A DNA stretch of 64,000 bases from Melastoma dodecandrum (GCA_029817715.1 JARUPY010000154.1:1391501-1455500), one strand, 5' to 3'; positions 10,448-22,965 are shown, counted from the stretch's first letter. Notes: generated from the letters alone by a model not told the origin. Numbers and translations: made by a program.

Positions 10448-13400
10448 TTAGGTGTAATATCGTCGGAGAGCATCTGCGTTGATTGCTTGTGGCAGGTCTC
10501 CTCCGTCCATCTTTGTTAGGATGGTTGCTCCTCCTGAGAAGGCGTGCTTAACAACGAACGGCCCTTCGTAGTTTGGAGCGAATTTCCCTCGTGGATCCTT
10601 GACATTCGGTAGGATTCTCTTGAGGACAAGGTCGCCTGGTCTGTATCTGATTGGCTTGACCTTTTTGTTGAATGCTCGGGACATGCGCTGTTGGTAGCAT
10701 TGCATGTGGTGAGCTGCGGCAAGTCGTTTCTCATCAATGAAGTCGAGGTGGACGAGCTGATGATTGGCCCTCTCTTCTTCTGTCATGTTGCTTTGGGATG
10801 ATATCCTGAGAGTTGGCAATTTGACCTCTGCTGGAATGACCGCTTGAGCACCATAGACGAGCTCGAAGGGGGTTGCCCCAGTTGAAGTGCGCATCGTCGT
10901 TCTATAGGCGAGTAACGCGAAAGGGAGCTTCTCGTGCCAATCGCGATATGTAATTGCCGTCTTTTGAAGAATCTTCTTCATATTTTTGTTTGCGGCCTCG
11001 ACAGCACCATTCATTTGTGGACGGTACGGCGAAGAGTTGAGATGTTTGATATGGAATTCTGCGCAGAGGGATTCCATCAGTTTACTGTTGAAATTTGAAC
11101 CATTGTCTGTGACCAATAGCTCTGGAACTCCATATCTGGCGATGATGTTCGCTTTCATTAAACGCACGACGTTGTTTGCTGTGACTTCTTTGAAGGATTG
11201 TGCTTCGATCCATTTGGTGAAGTAGTCGATTGCGACCAGCAAGAATCGGTGCCCGTTGGATGCTTTGGGATTAATGGGTCCGATTACGTCCATGCCCCAC
11301 ATTGAGAACGGCCATGGTTCAAATAGCGGGTAAAGTCTTGTTGGAGGCACGTGCACCTTGTCGCTGTAAATCTGACACTTGTGACATGCTTTGACGTATT
11401 TGATGCAATCTGCTTCCATCGTGAGCCAATAATACCCTTGTCGCATTATCTTCTGGGCGAGAGCGTATCCGTTCATGTGTGGTCCGCAAACCCCTTCGTG
11501 GACTTCGACAATGAGGGCTTGAGCTTCTTGTTCCGTGACGCATCGCATGAGAGCCGTCGTGAAGGATTTCTTGTATAATGTATCCCCGTCTAGGAAATAG
11601 CTTCTTGTTATCCTCCGTATGAATTTGCGTTCTTTTCCTGTGCTGTTTTGGGGAAATCCTCCTGATTGCAAATGATTCTTGATGTCCGTGAACCACGGTA
11701 GAGAATCTTCTGGCGGACTTTGTTCAATGTGCATGCAGCTTGGATCGTCCGCAATGTTGATGCGAAGAGGCTCGATGTCCATTTCTCCAGCCAACGGAAT
11801 CATCGACGCGAGCACTGCAAGAGCATCAGAAAATCGGTTATCAGTCCTTGGAAGATAGTTAAATTCAATATCAATGAATTGTCGGATTAGTGTTTGTAGA
11901 TAATCCTGATATGGAATGAGCTTTTGGTCTCGAGTGCGCCATGCTCCGTTTGTCTGGGAGATGATGAGTGCCGAATCTCCGTGCACATCGAGGAGCTTAA
12001 CCCGCATGTCGAGTGCGCGAAGTAGGCCGAGGATGCATGCTTCATACTCGGCGATGTTGTGTGTGCAGGGAAACGTGACTTTGGCTGCCGTTGGGTAATA
12101 TTGTCCATCTGGGGAGATTACCACAGCCCCTATTCCTGATCCTGAGGAATTGACTGCACCGTCAAAGTACATCTTCCATCTCGGTTCTTGTTCCATGAGT
12201 AGGATGTTCTCGTCCGGCAGTCCGATTTCCAGAGATGAATTATCTGTTCCTGGATACTCGGCGATATGATCAGCGATTGTTCTCCCCTTCACTGACTTCG
12301 TGGAGTGAAATCGAATGTCGAATTTGGCGAACTGTAATTGCCACTTAGATACTCTCCCCATCAATGTTGGCTTGTCGAAGAGATATTTGAGTGGGTCATT
12401 CTCGGAGACCAATAGGATCTCATAGTGCAGAGTATACTGTCGGAGTCGGTGGAGGACCCAAATGAGTGCGCAGCAGGTACGCTCAGAGGTTGTGTATCTT
12501 GACTCGCAGTCTGTAAATTTCTTGCTGAGATAGTAAATCGCGTGTTCCTTGGCGCCTGGCAGTTGTTGGGCAAGCATGGCTCCAAATGATTCATCTCTAA
12601 CTGTGAGATAAAGTGTGAGAGGATGCCCCGGCTTTGGCGGGATAAGAACTGGTGGTTCTGTCAAATATGTCTTGATTTGCTCAAATGCAACCTTACAATC
12701 ATCATCCCACTCGAATTTGACGTCTTTCCTGAGTTTCTTGAATAGTGGTTTGCATGTGTCAGCTAGGTTGGAAATGAACCGTCCGATGTAGTTAACGCGT
12801 CCCATGAAGCCGCGGATCTCTTTGACTGACCTTGGAGCTGGAAGATCACGAATCGCTTCGATTTTATCGGGGTCAATTTCAATGCCTCTATTGCTGACAA
12901 CGAAACCAAGAAGTTTGCCTGAAGTCGCCCCAAATACGCATTTGGCGGGATTGAGGCGCAGCTTATACTTGCGAAGCCGTTCAAATAGCTTCCGGAGAAC
13001 GACTGTGTGGCTTTCATCTTCCTTGGACTTGGCGATCATGTCGTCGACGTAGACTTCAATTTCGCGATGCATCATGTCGTGAAAAAGGACGACCATAGCA
13101 CGTTGGTAGGTTGCCCCGGCATTCTTGAGCCCGAAGGGCATGACCCGATAGCAAAACGTGCCCCAGGGTGTTGTGAATGTTGTCTTCTCTTTGTCCTCTT
13201 CGGCCATGCGAATCTGGTTATAACCGGAGAATCCGTCCATGAAAGAGAATCTGTTGAATCTGGCGGTGTTGTCTACCAGTAGATCGATGTGCGGGAGTGG
13301 AAAGTCGTCCTTGGGACTTGCTTTGTTGAGGTCGCGATAGTCGACGCAGACTCAGACCTTCCCGTTCTTTTTGATGACCGGGACTATGTTGGCAACCCAT

Positions 13401-13850
13401 TGCGGATAGGTAGCCACTTCGATAAAGTTGACTTTGAGCAGCTTATCCACTTCTTCCTTGATGGCAAGGGCTAGCTCGGGCTTATACCGGCGCTGCTTCT
13501 GCTTTATAGGATGAATTGACGGATCTGTAGGGATCTTGTGCTCCACAATCTCCGAATCTAATCCCGGCATGTCCGTGTATGACCAAGCAAAGACGTCAGA
13601 GAATTCCTTTAGCAGGTTGACGATGTCTTCAGTTTCATCCTTTGACAAATCTGCGCCGATGAACAACTCCTTGGGGTCATCATGAGTTCCGATGTCGATT
13701 GAAACCGGCTTCTGCAGAGTGATGTCCTTCGGTTCTTCATGTCGCTGAAGACCTTGTTCCAATCCATAATATCCGTCCATGGATTTGGGGTCGTCTACTG
13801 TTTCTCCGTATTGTTCATAGATTTTCTCGGGTACTCCCGAAGCGCCGTTC
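10448..13850 (-). pseudogene. Ogre pol: reverse transcriptase, two RNase H domains, integrase (one stop)
   Basis: Reading starts after a splice-acceptor-like TTTTCAG at 13857-13851 and stays in one frame to a stop at 10448, broken only by TGA at 13352-13354, where a CGA arginine codon is expected before VCVDY. Reverse transcriptase follows, with MDGFSGYNQI, the F-G motif MPFGLKNAGATYQ and the catalytic YVDD. The first RNase H follows (SFGAMLAQQL, YTTSERTCCALIW). A second, archaeal-type RNase H comes next (YFDGAVNSSGSGIG, HNIAEYEAC, GDSALII), as expected for Tat/Ogre. Integrase has the CHKC zinc pair and D-D-E in GMDVIG, VTDNGSNF and NGAVEAANK. The polyprotein copies element RNA to DNA and inserts it. 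The premature stop should separate RT from its N-terminal leader. Confidence 0.92.
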
Positions 13851-14159
13851 CTGAAAAGGAGAAGAAATTAAAGTAATGTATCCAAACGAAATATTCGGAA
13901 TATAGTTTCATGCGACAAGTCATAACAAGGCATGCGTGTTTGACCAAAAGAAAATTTTGTGGGATCAGGACTCAGCGGGTCACTCGTCGTTTCCTCGGAT
14001 TCGCCCTGATCATCAGCGGCCCGATCCCACAACGCCCTAGGTATTGCCTAGGGGTCGCGTTACATATAGACAACCTTGCTAGTCCGCGATCAGAATGTAG
14101 CAAGGCAACCTACTCTAGACTCTACCTATCTAAGTGCAGTAAAGTAAAGATGGAAAGTT
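13851..14159 (-). other. Probable intron between gag and pol of the Ogre element
   Basis: Gag ends in TGA at 14160, and the pol frame opens exactly after a pyrimidine-rich CTTCTCCTTTTCAG (- strand, ending at 13851). The stretch between has stops in all three - strand frames. Ogre elements are known to splice out an intron just before RT. The donor is not certain, and the protease that normally precedes this intron is not recognisable. Confidence 0.55.
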
Positions 14160-16394
14160 TCACCCGTCGAGAGGCATGTCAGGCTCGGCCGGGATCGACG
14201 CTTCCATCATGCAGACTTCTTCTTCATGTTCGACCAAAACTGAGAAGAAATTCGCCCCGATGTAATTCACATGCTCGGGAAGAGGATTGCTCTTAACATT
14301 TGGGGCAGCTGGAGGCGCAGAGAATGTAATAGCCCCTTCATCCAGCAGGTTCTGAATCTTGAACTTCAGAGCAATACAATCCTTGGTGTCGTGCCCCGTT
14401 GCTCCTGAATGATACTGGCAAACCGCCTTGGGGTTGTATCCGAAAGATGAAGGGTTGGTGGCCTTGGCTTCCACGGGCTTGATAAAGCCCAGATCCCTTA
14501 AGCGGACGAACATGACATCCAATGGATCTGGTGTTGGAGTCAAGTCCTCGAGTCTACGCCGGGGGCGCTCCGGTTGTGCAGGCCTTGGCTGCTGTTGTCC
14601 CACCATGTTGACCGGGGGTTTGAAACGAGTTGCAGTCGGGGCTGGAGGCCTGAGCGCGGCTGCCACATACGTTCTTGGCGCGTATGAAGCCGGTGGTGGA
14701 GTTGCCCTCATCGACTGCCTATTTTGCTCAGCAGTTGCTATAAGCTCTTTGGGCTTGGGCTTCACTGCCGGTTTTGCCGAAGGGGAAGGGATCAACCCTT
14801 CTCGGTTTACTCCGTCAAGCTTGTCTGCGTTGATGACTGCCTGAGCGAACGTGGAGAATGTCTGCCCGATCATGTAGGGCATGTACTCACGCGGGAGCAA
14901 CTGCATGAATTCATCGATGAGCTCCCTCTCCGTAAGTGCCGGCTTAATCTGAGACGCAATGTGTCTGAACCGGTAGGCGAACTGCTTGATATCTTCGGGG
15001 CGGTATCTCTTTAGTTTCCGCAAATCCGAGATGGTTGGCGCCATCTCTACAGTGAAGCTGTAGTAGTTGAGGAAGTCAAGAGCCAACTCTTTGAACGTTG
15101 CATACTGACTGACATCTTTGGTGTAGTACCAATGCAGCGCTGATTCCGCCAAGCTTTCTTGAAACATGGCGATACGGAATTTGTCGTCCGCCGGATACAC
15201 AGCCATCTTGTGGCAGAAATGCTTCAAATGTAGTTCCGGGCAGCCATTCCCGCGGAACTTCTCGAACTCGGGCATTTTGAATTTTGGCGGGACTTGTATT
15301 TGAGGGATCTGGTAGTTGGCAGACTCCCAGTTGTGCGCCCTTTACCCTTGGATAGCGTTTAGGCGCTCTTCCAGTTTCGCCATGCGGCGAGCCTCATCCT
15401 GCTGCATTGAGGCAATCCTAGCCTCGAGCCTTGTCTCGAAGGCGCTAGCTTGTTGTTGTTCACCGAACAATTCATCGACAATTGCCGCGTTGCGAGTTCG
15501 CGGGCTTGGTAAGGCATGTTCCACATGCGGAACTGAAGGGGTAGCAACCGGTGGAGGGATTCTGAAAGGGAGAGGTGTAGAGGTTGTCTGAGGGTAGGGA
15601 GTTGGCCCAGGTATTGTTGTTTGGACGTGGGGAGTTGGCCCGAATGTCATAGGAGGGTAGGGAGTTGGCCCTTGGGATGTCGGCTGGAGGTAGTATGGAG
15701 GCAAATAAGGCTGAGGCATCGGAAGAGAAAGGGGTGGCCCACGCATGTATGGGTTATATAAGGATGCTACACTTGTGGAGGTAGCGGATCCGGGCATGAC
15801 CGGGTTGTAGGAAGGCATAGTGTTTGATGGGTTATAAGTAGGCAAATTATTTGAAGAAGCGTTTAGGCTAGGGTAGGATGGATATGGTGGTGTTTGAGGT
15901 CCTGGCATGACAGGAGGAAGGTGAGGGTTTTGGGAGGCGGCAGGAGCAGGTGTGGCTGCTAGCTGTCGTTGGATGAGTTCGGCCATCATTGTCTTCAAGG
16001 AAGAGAGCTCGGCCGTGAGAGACTCCATCTTGTCTCCCAGTGAGGGATCGCTGGCGCCTTGGGCTAGCGTGTTCGAGGCAGGATTGAAGGGAGCTGAAGT
16101 CAGTAGGGCTGCCGAGGGTTGCACTGTTGATGCTACTGACGCAGTCAATGGCGGGATGTACAATGGCGAGGTTCTCCCGTCGGAGGGTTGCCCAGCAGCA
16201 AGTATGGTCTGGGGCAGCGGCGAGAAGGCAGAGATCGGGAATGGCGAGGCAACCTCCATCGAAGCTGGGAACTCGATGGCGGCGGGCGGTGGGATGGCGA
16301 CAGTAACCCCAGCAGCGGGGGCTGTTTCTTCTTCCGCTGCCGGGGACAAGATCATGGGGGTTGGCGGTGGTCCTGCTGAAGCTTCGGCCATCAC
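14160..16394 (-). pseudogene. Ogre gag (one internal stop)
   Basis: A single frame of 745 codons is broken by TAA at 15342-15344. The N-terminal third is proline-, alanine- and threonine-rich and low in complexity, ending in a predicted coiled coil (EARIASMQQDEARRMAKLEE). The C-terminal part is a retrotransposon gag domain (ALHWYYTKD, FAYRFRHIASQIKP, ELIDEFMQLLP) followed by a zinc-knuckle-like CQYHSGATGHDTKDC. Gag forms the particle that packages element RNA. The start at 16394 is the first plausible methionine, and an upstream start is possible. Confidence 0.85.
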
Positions 16395-16835
16395 CGCCCT
16401 GACTGTGCGGTATCTTGGACGCTTTCGGTATGGAGCAATTGCTCAGTACCTTGGTGAAGAGGGAAAATTCGATTAGCATCAAACAGTGATACTATAGATG
16501 CATGCCATGTAGTGATGCATGATATGTCTAATGCAGGGATTAGATTGTTATCACTCGAATTTAACCCCGAAAGCAAAGAAGTGCATTAGATAGAAGCCAA
16601 AATAGTTCGACATTGTCATAAAAGGTCAAAATACAATCGACTGAAAAGAAAGATAGAATGGGCTCGCAGGCCTGATTGCAGCATGAAGGCATCGCCGATC
16701 AGGTGCGATCCCATAGAGCATGACGCTTCCTCCAGAAACGCTGGGACTGAGCTGCGCGATCCTCCTCCTCGGGTTCCGGTGGAAGCTCGCAGAGTTCTTC
16801 TGTGAGGGTCATCCATGTGCGGGAGATGCGCGCAA

Positions 16836-17897
16836 TCACCCTCTGGAGTGCTGCTTGACCACCTTGTCGTCGTCGAGGCTGAGTGGTCGGAAGAGCTGCT
16901 GCGGGGGTACCCTAGTCCTCGGAGTCAACCCCAGCTGATGTCGAACTTGGAATGGCGCGTAGTAGGAGGTGCCTCCGAACCCCATGATCGGAATGAAGTA
17001 TCCGTCCGTCGAGGAGGTGATTGCATCATCCGTGTCGAAGCAACGGGCTCTCTGGTAGAAATCGGCAGGCTCCAGAGACCGGAACAGAGCGTCCACTCCA
17101 ACGAAAGAGCGTGCAGGCAGGCGGGCACGCTCCACGATGCGGGCAAGCAACCCCGGTGTGTGCTCCCTAGTGAAGGCTTCTCCCGTGATCCCGAGATGGG
17201 TGTAGAACCATACTTGCAGCAAGGATGGGCAGAAGGTCATCCTGTGGTTGCGGACTCCTCGCTTGGCTTTACGCACGATGTTGGTGAGGCTGAAGTTGGT
17301 CTCTCCGATCAGGTTGAGCAGGAAAGGAGCGTCTTCAAGGATTGCCTTGGTGATGTAGACAGCTCGCCGGTTGATCGTCTTCTCGTTCTGTGGGTACAGG
17401 ATCGTCCCGACGAAAAGGAGGATGAATGCTCGCGCTGATCATTGGCCTTCTCCCATGCTCGGGTTGTATGGCACGAGTTGCAGATCGACGACGTCTTTGA
17501 TGCTGAGATCCCCTTGGGAGTTGAAGAGCCCGAGTACACTTGCTGATGATATCTGAAGAAGCCTCGCTATGTACGCCTTCGGTTTGTCGATCCGAGGCAG
17601 GGGCAGTATCCCTGTGCGGTGGGGCATCTCGGCGAGGTTGATGTACTCCTCGTAGAGCGGCGCCAACTTCAAGTCTCCAAAGCGGAAGACAAAGGAGTCT
17701 GGATCCCAGCGCGCCACCAGGTTCTGCAGGAGAGCCCAGTCCAACTCCAGACGCATGAGGTGGAAGAGCCCCTTGAGCTTGGACTGCACGAACTCGAGTT
17801 CGGATGGCCTCAGCAACGGCAGCCACTGGTGGAGATGATCGGCGTTAGGCATATTTTTCTGTCGCAGCGAGATGGGCTCCATGAGGCCTTCCTGCAT
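16836..17897 (-). pseudogene. Ogre accessory ORF1, DUF7745/plant-mobile-domain-like (one stop)
   Basis: One frame of about 353 codons is interrupted by TGA at 17439-17441, where CGA would fit. It has the profile of the unknown proteins found upstream of gag in Ogre-like elements: LVARWDPDSFVFRFGD, LAPLYEEYINLAEMP, then KAYIARLLQIS and later LLQVWFYTHLG. The last phrase resembles the conserved LLQLW block of DUF7745 proteins. Its role is unknown. The ORF is on the element's sense strand between the leader and gag. Confidence 0.7.
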
Positions 17898-18559
17898 AAT
17901 AGGGTGTCATTCGAGGATGATAACATTCCAATCCCTAACCCTAGTATGGTATGATTCGACCCACGATTTATGTAATCATGTTCGAGTAAAAATGAAATGT
18001 ATGATATTACAAGAATAATTGTGAATTGGAATGCATTCATACGATTATGAATGTGTATGGATGCATTAAAGCGGTAAAAGGAGTTAAGGAAGGGAGAAAA
18101 GGAATTTGGAAACCCCCCCTGTGACCAACCCAAACCGCTGCAAAATGAACAGATTTAGTATCACAGTTTATTGCATACAAAACATACCTGCCCTGTCGCT
18201 GCACGAGTAACAGGCACTTAGTAACAGACAAATGCACGTGCGGCGTCTGGTACCTGTAGTGGGCAAGCAATTTCTAGACTCGGATGGAGGTTTCTAAGAC
18301 CTCCCTCGGACTAAGGGAGGCGGGTCCCGGTCCATAGCCTACAAGCCGCAGGAAGCAGCGAGGCCGTGCCTTTCGGTGACCCCCTAAAGATCCTAATCCC
18401 GGGTATAGGGATTTACCTATATATGCCTAGGAAAGCGGATAAACGAACACAAACAGGAGATCAAACAAAGGGCATCGAGCCAATCAATTACATGCGCAAA
18501 CAAGTAACTCCTCTCCGCATGTGGTAAAAAGGCTTTCGGTAAGAATCCACATGCAGAGT
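17898..18559 (-). other. Ogre 5' leader
   Basis: This region between the primer-binding site and ORF1 holds no recognisable coding sequence. It is the transcribed leader of the element. Confidence 0.6.
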
Positions 18560-18577
18560 TCCCCAGCGGAGTCGCCA
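18560..18577 (-). other. Primer-binding site of the Ogre element
   Basis: The - strand reads TGGCGACTCCGCTGGGGA, seven bases after the LTR end. It begins with TGG, complementary to a tRNA CCA end. A tRNA-Arg primer, as in other Ogre elements, is likely but not verified here. Confidence 0.75.
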
Positions 18578-18584
18578 TCCGGGA

Positions 18585-21500
18585 TGTGCGCGCGCCCTTC
18601 CGGCCTAGCGGCGCGCGGCGGCGGTTCTGGCTAACCCGAGGATCCGGGCCCGCTCCCCCGAGGCCCAGTCCGGTCGGCGTTACGGCTCGAACGCCGGACG
18701 CTGCGGAAAGGGGCCCCGGGTTGGACCTTCCCTTGATTCGCGAACGGGTCTGCGGGGTGTTTCGCCAACCGTCTCCAGTTCCCTGGAGGCGGCGAGCGAA
18801 AGGCTGTGTTAAGGCCTCGCTCGCGAATTTCGGGGAGGGCCCGAGGAGCGGCTCGAGCAGCCGTCACCTCACCCCAAATGGCTCCGAAAAAGGCTAGTGG
18901 GGTTTAGTTTTAGCTTTGGAAAACTTTGTTCGGAGTCGCCACCGACTTAGTTTAAAAATTGTGATTTTAAGTCGGAAAAATCAGAGTCTGGGTTCGGGGA
19001 TTCCTATTTACTAGCCTTAGTGCTTTACCACATGCGAAAAGGGTGGCGATTTGTCCAAAAAGTTACTTTTGATTGACGGGTGTTGGACCCGATCCGGGAG
19101 TGGGCCGGACTCGTATCGACGTTTTAACGGGCGTTGGACCCGAATTTAGGTTTGTTTGATTAAAAATCAACACACGACATAAACCTAAAGCCTAAGTCAT
19201 GCGTGCAATCACAAACAATAAACGAGATGAAAGAGAGCGGGGAAGGGCGGTGGTTGCGGGCCTATGCACTTGGGCCCGCAACCCGTTACATATGGGCTTA
19301 GGAAATGAAATTCGGGGAGGCCCGCACCTCCCATTTTGTACCTTAAATTGAAGGTTGGGGCCGCTTTGTCTTCAAGCCCACGGTGTTTTAAACCGGGGTA
19401 GAACCACGCGGTTTGATACACGCGCCTTCAAGTTAATCTTCGAAATTTTGATGTCGGTATTCCGAGATTAAGTGCTCAGTGTACATGCAAAGGAAATGTG
19501 AATGTGGTTAGTATTGTTAAATGTAAGTGGAGCTTGATAAAATTTAAAAGAGTAAGGCATGTCTTACCGTTTTTTTGGCCGAAGATGTCTCCTTGATGTG
19601 CGTTGTCGAAAACATTCGGGAAATTTCTCCGTGTTTTACATGGAAAACAATAGGGAAACGGATGTTAGTAATGCATATCGGAATAAAATATTAATCCTCA
19701 TAAATAGACGAGAACGTAAGTTTTAAAAGATTAAAATCCTAACGGTAAACACATTCATATGACATCCAGCTAAAAATTCTAAATAAGTCAATTGATAATT
19801 ACTAAAAATTCGAAAGTCAAATATAAACATATAAAAAAAAAGGGCAATTCGTAAAAATCAAGTCACATATCTATTAAACTTAAATTTATTGAAAGAATGG
19901 ATTCGTCACCTCTCCGAGGGATTTGTATTCCAGCCGAGACCCATCCATCTTTGGGGAGAGGGCACAGGTACAGACGACGAGTTGTCCGAAGCCATCAAAA
20001 ATCGCTGGAGAGGAAGATTCCCGGATTGCCGAGATATCGCCGAGGAGGATACGGGTCGTTGAGATCTGGAGCACCGGAGATGGCTGCGACGACGGCTCGG
20101 ATCTGGAGTGTCGAGGAGGGATCAAGCCGACGCCGGAAAGACAAGGAAGACGCCGGGGAGTGGGTCTGGTCGTCGAGATCTGGGGGGTCGTCGGCGGAGG
20201 ACAAGGCCATCGCCATTGGGAGGGCGGCTGTGATCTGGGGACGTTTGGGGTGTGGGTTTGCCGTCGTCGAGCTTGGGTACGCCGGAGAAGGGCCCGTCAC
20301 TTCCTTGGCCGGCCGTTGGGTCACCGCCGAAGTTGGGGTCGCCGGGAGGAGAGTTCGCTGTAGCTTGGAGAGGGGGGGGGGGAAGTCGTCGTCGTCGGAG
20401 AGCAAGGGAGGCTGTGTTGGACGCCTTCGTGACTGGGTTGAGGGCGAGTCGCTCGGGTCGGGCAGATCTGCTGTTGGGGAGGTTCGCCATTTCTCGAGCC
20501 GGCCGCTAACGGCGGGGAGCTGTCTTGAAGACCATGGGGAGCTGCCGCTTGACTAGGAAGGCGCCGGGGAGAGGCGGGAATCTGTCGTCGCCAAGTCCGT
20601 CCTTGCACCCACACTAGCATGCTTGGAGTATTTGCACTGCTAAACGAGAGCTTCTGGAATGGGTTGTCATTCCTGAAGGATGCCGGGGAAGGCTTGGTCT
20701 AGGAGCGCCAGAGCATGGGTTAGGGGGTTGTGATGGTCCAACTAGAAGAAGATTTGAAGGCAGGGGAGACTGTGGGCTCGCCGAACTGGTCATTGCTGGG
20801 GCTGATCGTCGCGGTTCTGTGGGCGTCGGGAAGCTGAAAAGAGGAGTCGCCTTGGGACTGGAGTTTGGTGCTCGAGTTGAGGTTGTTGCCATCGATCTGG
20901 GAGAACGTGGGAAAGCAAGAGCTGGTTATCGTGCTTGGAGGTGTCGGAGGAGAATATGGATGCCGTGCTGCTGTGTCTGCACATCAGGGGGTCGGCGACG
21001 ACAGATGCTGAGGTCGAAACACGACCAGGAGACGACGTGGGAGCTGTGCCTGCACATGAATGAAATAGTTAAAGTAGAAGGAGATGGATGCTTGCGAGAA
21101 GCTTGGGGTTGGTCATCCATTGACAGCAGGGAGGTGGAGTCGACTGGGTTGTCTGCAGAAAGGGAAGGCTCCGTCGCGACTGCAAAAGGAATATCCCACA
21201 TCGCAAGTCGTCGCTGATGGAAATGGAGGCGCCGTCCAAGCCTGGTGTTGATGCCCTCGTGTTCAGAAGAGTTGGCACCGCGACCTACGGTATAGCCTCG
21301 TGCTTGCTGTTGTTGTCGTCTACTTGCTTGGTTTGGCCATCGAGGGGGGGGGGGGGGGTTCCCGCGGCTGACTCCTCTTACCTTGACAGGGAGAGTCGGC
21401 TGGATGGGGAAGAGATGGTGGCGTCCACAGTGAGGATGGAGGTCCTTGCAACTGTAGAAGACAGTGAAGGAGGAAGGAGAGGAACGATGCCTTCGTTAGT

Positions 21501-22574
21501 CTTCTCCCCCTTTCAATTGAAGGAAGTTTTTTTTAGAGAGAATTGGTGAGTCCTCTACTGTTTGATCGACCCCCCCCCCTGACTGAACGGTGAGTCCTCC
21601 TTTTATTCTTCCCGTTTCATCTTTTCTTCTGGTTTCTCCCCCTCATCTAGTTTCTCCTCCTCTCCGAAACCTTGTTTCAATCTAGTTACCTTCTGGTTTG
21701 TCTCTAGTTGGGAAAGGAAACCGTTAGGGGACAGTATCATCTCAGGACGTCGGCCAGGTGATCCTCCGTAGCGCAGGAGGTTGTTTCAGTCTGCGATTGT
21801 CAGAGAGGGGGAGTGAAGGCGCAGGAGATCCTGTCGGGGAATCAGAGGAGAAGGGCTTGGGCTGTGAAGGATTGCGGGCTTAACTCGTGTTTGGCTTGTT
21901 ATTGCGGGCTGAGCTACTTTGGGCTCTTTGAGGAGAAGTTGGGGGCTTGGGTTTGCCCAATCCCTTTTCTTTGGTTGGAGTTTACCGTGGGCTTGTTTGG
22001 ATCTAAGCCGCATGTGGGACGGCATCTGTTCTTTTGAGTCTTCTGGTAATCTATTTTTTGCTTACGAATTGCAATATCCCATTTATGGAATCACCAAAAG
22101 TCTGGACAGCACTATGGACAACTAAATTGGTCGTGTTCCCAATCAAATATGCTGTGAGACCAATATTGAATAACATGTAGAACATATTGAATGCCTTTTC
22201 CACCGTGTTCACGGCATGCAAGCCTCCATATCCCATTGATGTTAAGGTTGCGATTGGCCAGTACATGGAACAAGTGTATCCCAGCCAAATGCCCCCCCCC
22301 CCCTCTCTGCTCGAAATCGTCGATATTAACACCGATCCATGTATCACTTGACGGTTTATGTATGATGGCCAACCAGAAATGAAAGCAGCCACCAGAGTGT
22401 TGGCTCATTGGGCTCGGCCATTTTGGAGAATGGATCGGCCATTATGTTTCTTATTATTTTATTATTTTTTGTTTTGTAAAAAAAATGGATCCTATAGTTG
22501 TATGGATTGGGGCTTTGGCCTAAATGTTGGGTTTGTTATGGTTTGTGGCCTGTGTATTGATTTGAGGTATTACA
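18585..22574 (-). repeat. LTR of the Ogre element (5' LTR in element sense)
   Basis: It runs TGTGCGCG to TTACA and is the 3990 bp partner of 4031-8000. It contains the same GC-rich block, a G15 run (21344-21358) and the same captured K+ channel fragment. Confidence 0.93.
22051..22408 (-). pseudogene. Captured K+ channel pore fragment, second LTR copy
   Basis: This matches the fragment at 7474-7831 in the first LTR. It has the same GYGG filter, S6 segment, C12 run and frameshift. Identity between the copies follows from LTR duplication during transposition. Confidence 0.85.
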
Positions 22575-22965
22575 CCCTAAACCAATTTGAAATGTCGCCC
22601 ACCAAACCCGTCATCATGGTCCAAAACGCGTCGTCGTGGCAGTGTATGTTACTCCCGATTTTTATGCTTTTGGAGTAATCGATTGCGGAGTACGATGGAG
22701 AAGCATGGTAAGGGTCTAAAACCCAACATCTTTCGTTCTTCTCATCAACCTACTCGACATTGAACATTGGTTGTTGCTGCTGCTTCTGTTCCTCGGTTCC
22801 CGTTGTTCTTCCCAAAGCGTCATCAGGTCATTCCCGAGATATGACGGCGATCTTTCCTTCTAGATCTTCCCTTCTACTTGGAAGCCCGGCCAATTCTCGG
22901 TTTCTGCTTTCTTCCTTTTGCTTCCTCTAAAGTAATAAACCTCGTCTCAATACGATGCGTGCTCA
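22575..22965 (+). pseudogene. Relic of a duplicated SCPL first exon
   Basis: This resembles 23500-23830, the 5' UTR, exon 1 and start of intron 1 of the intact SCPL gene. The signal-peptide segment (TTGCTGCTGCTTCTGTTCC, TCGGTTCC) and the region encoding SVIRSFPRYDGDL remain. The start codon is disrupted (ATTGG in place of ATG), and a TAG follows DLSF. The promoter half lies at 3830-4030 on the far side of the Ogre insertion. Confidence 0.75.

Larger units (their letters stand above)
4031..22574 (-). mobile_element. Complete Ogre/Tat-type Ty3-gypsy LTR retrotransposon, 18.5 kb
   Basis: Two LTRs of 3970 and 3990 bp (4031-8000 and 18585-22574) bound the element, and the 5 bp target duplication CCCTA flanks it at 4026-4030 and 22575-22579. 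Coding sense is the - strand: PBS (18577-18560), an accessory ORF1, gag, a probable intron, then pol with reverse transcriptase, two RNase H-like domains and integrase, then a long repeat-rich 3' region and a polypurine tract next to the other LTR. Very long LTRs, an extra ORF before gag, a second RNase H and an intron before RT are known marks of the Ogre branch of Tat elements. I cannot recognise an aspartic protease domain. Each ORF has one in-frame stop, so this copy is probably not autonomous. It sits inside the promoter of a duplicated SCPL gene. Confidence 0.93.
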
